A stretch of 64,000 nt of DNA. Source: Pyrinomonadaceae bacterium (GTDB lineage: Bacteria; Acidobacteriota; Blastocatellia; Pyrinomonadales; Pyrinomonadaceae). Below, in pieces: positions 61,174 through 64,000 of this stretch; the first letter of the stretch is position 1; each line of letters starts with the position of its first letter. The notes beneath the pieces were generated by a model. It was not told the DNA's origin. It saw only the letters and a list, made by a program, of their open reading frames with translations, and did not search any database. The position numbers were made by a program, and so were the translations under genes. Location of the stretch: contig JAJTWY010000004.1 of NCBI GenBank assembly GCA_021463165.1, positions 62,001 to 126,000 of the forward strand, in the 5' to 3' direction.

Positions 61174-62571
61174 GTGGAACTTTTGGGCAAAAAATCATTG
61201 GTCCTCGGCGCCGGCAGATCGGGCGTCGAATCGGCACGCTTCCTCGCCGAACGCGGTGCGATCGTTGCCCTGCACGATAAGAAGCCGGTCGAAGAATGGA
61301 CCGAACCCGCGAGATCCCTGCGAGACTCTCACCGCGTCGGTTTGATCGGGGGCGAGCTGCCTTCGTGGCTGCTCGACCAGATCGATCTGGTCGTTATATC
61401 GCCCGGTGTGCCGACCAATACGATACCGGCACGGTATGTTGACCGAAAGGACGGTGAAGTCATCGGCGAGGTCGAGTTGGCTTATCGGTTCATGAAAGGC
61501 CGCATCATCGGTATCACAGGTTCGAACGGTAAGACCACAACGACGGCGCTGCTCGGAGAGATCCTCAAGAATGGCGGGATCGAAACGCAGGTCGGCGGAA
61601 ATATCGGAACACCGCTTTTGAGCCTGACAGGGTCGTCGACGGAAGACGGTTGGACGGTGGCCGAGCTGTCGAGTTTTCAGCTCGAGACAATAAAGGAGTT
61701 TCGGCCGAATGTTGCGATATGCCTGAATGTTACGCCGAATCATCTCGACCGCTACGATTCATTTCAGGACTACGCTCTTGCAAAGCACCGGCTTTTCATG
61801 AATCAAACGGCTGAAGATCTTGCAATATTGAACGCTGACGACGATATTACGGCAAGTTGGGCATCGGGCCTTCGCGCCCATGTCACGACCTTCAGTGTTC
61901 GCCGGGAACTCGAGAATGGGTTATTCCTAAGGGGAAATGAGCTGATCTGCAGGGCGGACGGGAGCGAGAAGGTGCTGACCACGCGCGAGAATATCTTTCT
62001 TCGCGGCATGCATAACATCGAGAACGTCCTGGCGGCGTTCGCGGCCGCCCTGGCCTGCGGCGTCTCGCCGGAATCCATGCGCGAGACCGCGCGAGTATTC
62101 AAGGGCGTCGAACACCGGATCGAATTTGCCGGCGAGGCCAATGGCGTTCGTTTCTATAACGATTCAAAGGCAACCTCGGTCGACGCCGCCTCAAAAGCGA
62201 TCGAGGCTCTCGCTGACGGTCAGGGGAAGACGGTTCTTATTCTTGGCGGACGCGGCAAGAACGCTCCTTATGCTCCGCTCGTTCCACTGATCGAAAACTC
62301 GGTCCGGGCGATGGTCCTGATCGGCGAGGATGCGGACAATATCGAGGCACAGTTGAGCGGGACGGCTCCGATCTTCCGGGCCGGGTCGCTTGTCGAGGCA
62401 GTCGAGACCGGGTTCGAGGCCGCTGAAAAGGGCGATTGCGTGTTGCTTGCCCCCGCGTGCGCCAGTTTCGATATGTTCAAGAGCTACGAAGAGCGAGGAG
62501 ACGTGTTCAAATCAGCGGTCAGTTCGTTGATGAACGCAAGGGCCGCCGGATCGGCGTTATCCGATGCTTAG
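61174..62571 (+). CDS. murD: UDP-N-acetylmuramoylalanine--D-glutamate ligase
   Basis: 465 residues, GTG start 4 bp after mraY. N-terminal substrate domain (VLGAGRSGVESARFLAERGA), P-loop GITGSNGKTTTTALLGEIL, and NDSKATSVDAASKAIEAL. It adds D-Glu to UDP-MurNAc-L-Ala. Confidence 0.95.
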   Translation: MELLGKKSLVLGAGRSGVESARFLAERGAIVALHDKKPVEEWTEPARSLRDSHRVGLIGGELPSWLLDQIDLVVISPGVPTNTIPARYVDRKDGEVIGEVELAYRFMKGRIIGITGSNGKTTTTALLGEILKNGGIETQVGGNIGTPLLSLTGSSTEDGWTVAELSSFQLETIKEFRPNVAICLNVTPNHLDRYDSFQDYALAKHRLFMNQTAEDLAILNADDDITASWASGLRAHVTTFSVRRELENGLFLRGNELICRADGSEKVLTTRENIFLRGMHNIENVLAAFAAALACGVSPESMRETARVFKGVEHRIEFAGEANGVRFYNDSKATSVDAASKAIEALADGQGKTVLILGGRGKNAPYAPLVPLIENSVRAMVLIGEDADNIEAQLSGTAPIFRAGSLVEAVETGFEAAEKGDCVLLAPACASFDMFKSYEERGDVFKSAVSSLMNARAAGSALSDA

Positions 62572-62579
62572 TTTCTAAG

Positions 62580-63737
62580 ATGAAGGAAAATCGAACAGAT
62601 TGGTTCATGTTTGGCCTAACGGCCATGCTCGCGCTTTTCGGGGCGATGATGGTCTATAGTGCGTCCGCCATGTTCGCCCTGAAGGAAACCGAGAGCACCA
62701 GCCAGTTCACATATTTTTATAAGCAGATAGGTTTCACGGCTGGTGGTCTTGCAGCGATGTTCCTGGTCAGCAGATTCGACTACCATATCCTTCAAAATCG
62801 CTGGGTGGTCTATTCGTTGTGCTTCGTCACCGCAGCACTGCTTCTTGCGGTTTTCTTTTTTCCCGCGATCAACGGCGCCCAGCGTTGGATAAGGATATCG
62901 GGCTTTTCTTTTCAACCCTCCGAGATCGCGAAACTCACACTGCCGATATTTCTCGCATTCAAACTTACCGAGAAAGAAGATGATATCGGTGATCTGAAGG
63001 GAACAGTTCTCCCCTGTTTGATAGCTCTCGGCGTTCTTGGAGGATTGGTATTTCTTGAGAAGGACCTCGGCACGACAATAGTGCTTTGTGCGGTGTTCTC
63101 GGTTGTCTATTTTTCGGCCGGAGCTCGGATCCTGCACATCGCATCCGTTGCAGGTGTGTTGGTCCTTATCGGCGCGGCGGCAATTTTCTTCGCCCCGTGG
63201 CGGGTGGCCAGAATGATGGCGTTTCTCGATCCGTTTCAGTACGCCGACGACGAGGGCTACCAGGTTGTGCAATCGCTTTATGCGATCGGATCGGGCGGCA
63301 TTTTTGGCGAAGGATTCGCGCAAGGCCATCAGAAGCTGTTTTATCTGCCGTATCCTTACTCGGATTTCATCTTTTCCGTCGTTGGCGAGGAGCTTGGGCT
63401 GGTCGGCACGCTTGCGGTCGTTGTTGCCTTCGGCCTACTTTTATGGCGCGGATCTCGTGCTGCCCTAATGGCGCCGGACAGGTTCGGCAAATTGCTCGGG
63501 ATAGGCATCATCACCGGGATAATCGTCCAGGCCCTGTTCAATATCAGCGTCGTGACGTCGATACTTCCTGCAAAGGGCATCCCGCTTCCATTTATCTCCT
63601 ATGGCGGCTCTTCTGTGGTTGTTTCGATGATCGGTGTCGGCATCCTGCTAAGTATTTCGAGGTCTGCCCAGGTGCCAGAATATCGTGAACCATCTCCCCG
63701 AAGGCGTGTTCCAAGACGACGGGAGAGGATGGCGTAG
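62580..63737 (+). CDS. ftsW: Septal peptidoglycan glycosyltransferase FtsW
   Basis: 385 residues from ATG 62580 (MKENRTDWFMFGLTAM); the 48 upstream residues are basic, non-hydrophobic and unlike the family, and they overlap murD. About ten membrane helices, with SEDA-family motifs (RWIRISGFSFQPSEIAKL, VGEELGLVGTLAVVVAFG, PFISYGGSSVVVSMIGVGIL). It polymerises septal glycan strands with FtsI. The stop TAG shares its last base with the murG GTG. Confidence 0.95.
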   Translation: MKENRTDWFMFGLTAMLALFGAMMVYSASAMFALKETESTSQFTYFYKQIGFTAGGLAAMFLVSRFDYHILQNRWVVYSLCFVTAALLLAVFFFPAINGAQRWIRISGFSFQPSEIAKLTLPIFLAFKLTEKEDDIGDLKGTVLPCLIALGVLGGLVFLEKDLGTTIVLCAVFSVVYFSAGARILHIASVAGVLVLIGAAAIFFAPWRVARMMAFLDPFQYADDEGYQVVQSLYAIGSGGIFGEGFAQGHQKLFYLPYPYSDFIFSVVGEELGLVGTLAVVVAFGLLLWRGSRAALMAPDRFGKLLGIGIITGIIVQALFNISVVTSILPAKGIPLPFISYGGSSVVVSMIGVGILLSISRSAQVPEYREPSPRRRVPRRRERMA

Positions 63738-64000
63738 TGAAAGTACTGATCGCGGCCGGCGGGACCGGCGGACATATTTATCCGGGAATAGCCGTCGCAA
63801 ACGAGATCATGCGGCGCGATACCGGTTCCGAGGTTCTCTTTGTCGGGACCGCTCGGGGCCTTGAGAAGAAGATCGTGCCGGAGAATGGTTTTCAGCTTTC
63901 GTTGATTGACAGCGCAGGATTGAAGAATGTTGGACTGGTTGGGAAGATCAAAGGACTTTCGGTCCTGCCGAAAAGCCTGCTTGAAGCTCGAAAGATAATC
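63737..64000 (+). CDS. murG: UDP-N-acetylglucosamine transferase MurG (3' end cut by window)
   Basis: The first 88 codons, from a GTG overlapping the ftsW stop by 1 bp, read VKVLIAAGGTGGHIYPGIAV, the MurG glycine-rich N-terminus, followed by FVGTARGLEKKIVP. MurG turns lipid I into lipid II. The rest lies outside the window. Confidence 0.95.
   Translation, partial: MKVLIAAGGTGGHIYPGIAVANEIMRRDTGSEVLFVGTARGLEKKIVPENGFQLSLIDSAGLKNVGLVGKIKGLSVLPKSLLEARKII

Overview
The window looks like chromosome of an Acidobacteriota bacterium, probably class Blastocatellia (Pyrinomonadaceae-like). This is inferred from content: VPS10/Asp-box secreted proteins, a VWFA-related secreted protein, a CSLREA-domain protein, a zinc-ribbon TonB-like protein, a YtxJ-type bacillithiol redox protein, Gram-negative envelope genes (OmpA, MsbA-like) and medium GC. 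No rRNA or complete tRNA gene is present to settle it.

Layout. 1-3.5 kb: two divergent ECF sigma genes, one cut by the window edge and carrying a fused anti-sigma-like zinc motif, the other followed by a membrane anti-sigma factor. 3.5-9.5 kb: a short secreted ORF behind a structured leader, a DsbD-like reductase, a PRC-barrel protein and a large two-module M16 protease. 9.5-11.7 kb: a gene-poor stretch, a lone tyrosine integrase and a 3' fragment of tRNA-Lys with its terminator, the scar of an integrative element. 11.8-20.3 kb: secreted peptide-handling proteins (Asp-box/VPS10, S9 peptidase, M19 dipeptidase, VWA). 20.4-28 kb: a long minus-strand run of an M16-like protein without its active site, MenG, two Dpp-type permeases, 5-oxoprolinase PxpB-PxpC-PxpA and an NRAMP-like transporter. 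28-32.5 kb: zinc-ribbon TonB protein and a CSLREA surface protein. 32.5-37 kb: minus-strand run of DoxX, glycogen phosphorylase, a membrane protein, YtxJ, a DUF971 protein and a small zinc-ribbon protein. 37-42 kb: mtnA, a small-protein/nucleotidyltransferase pair, a DUF3142 lipoprotein and ETF-ubiquinone oxidoreductase, with a long inverted repeat between the last two. 42-48 kb: msbA-like, yicC, gmk, rpoZ, then an OmpA protein and endonuclease III. 48-52 kb: aminotransferase, TPR/carbohydrate-binding-like protein and an O-antigen ligase-type protein (surface polysaccharide). 52-54.7 kb: psd-pssA, a small membrane protein and a ZIP transporter. 54.8-64 kb: the division and cell wall cluster rsmH-ftsL-ftsI-murF-mraY-murD-ftsW-murG, without murE or mraZ.

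Common themes are catabolism of peptides and 5-oxoproline (S9, M19, M16, Pxp with Dpp permeases), envelope redox and quinone metabolism (DsbD, MenG, ETF-QO, DoxX, YtxJ) and envelope construction (dcw genes, phosphatidylethanolamine synthesis, MsbA-like exporter, polysaccharide genes). No obvious large new defence or biosynthetic system is visible. The less ordinary points are the sigma/zinc-motif fusion, the NRAMP-like protein without its metal motif inside the oxoprolinase operon, the integrase/tRNA scar, the inverted repeat that forms the start of a lipoprotein gene, and a Ser-Ser processing site in Psd.
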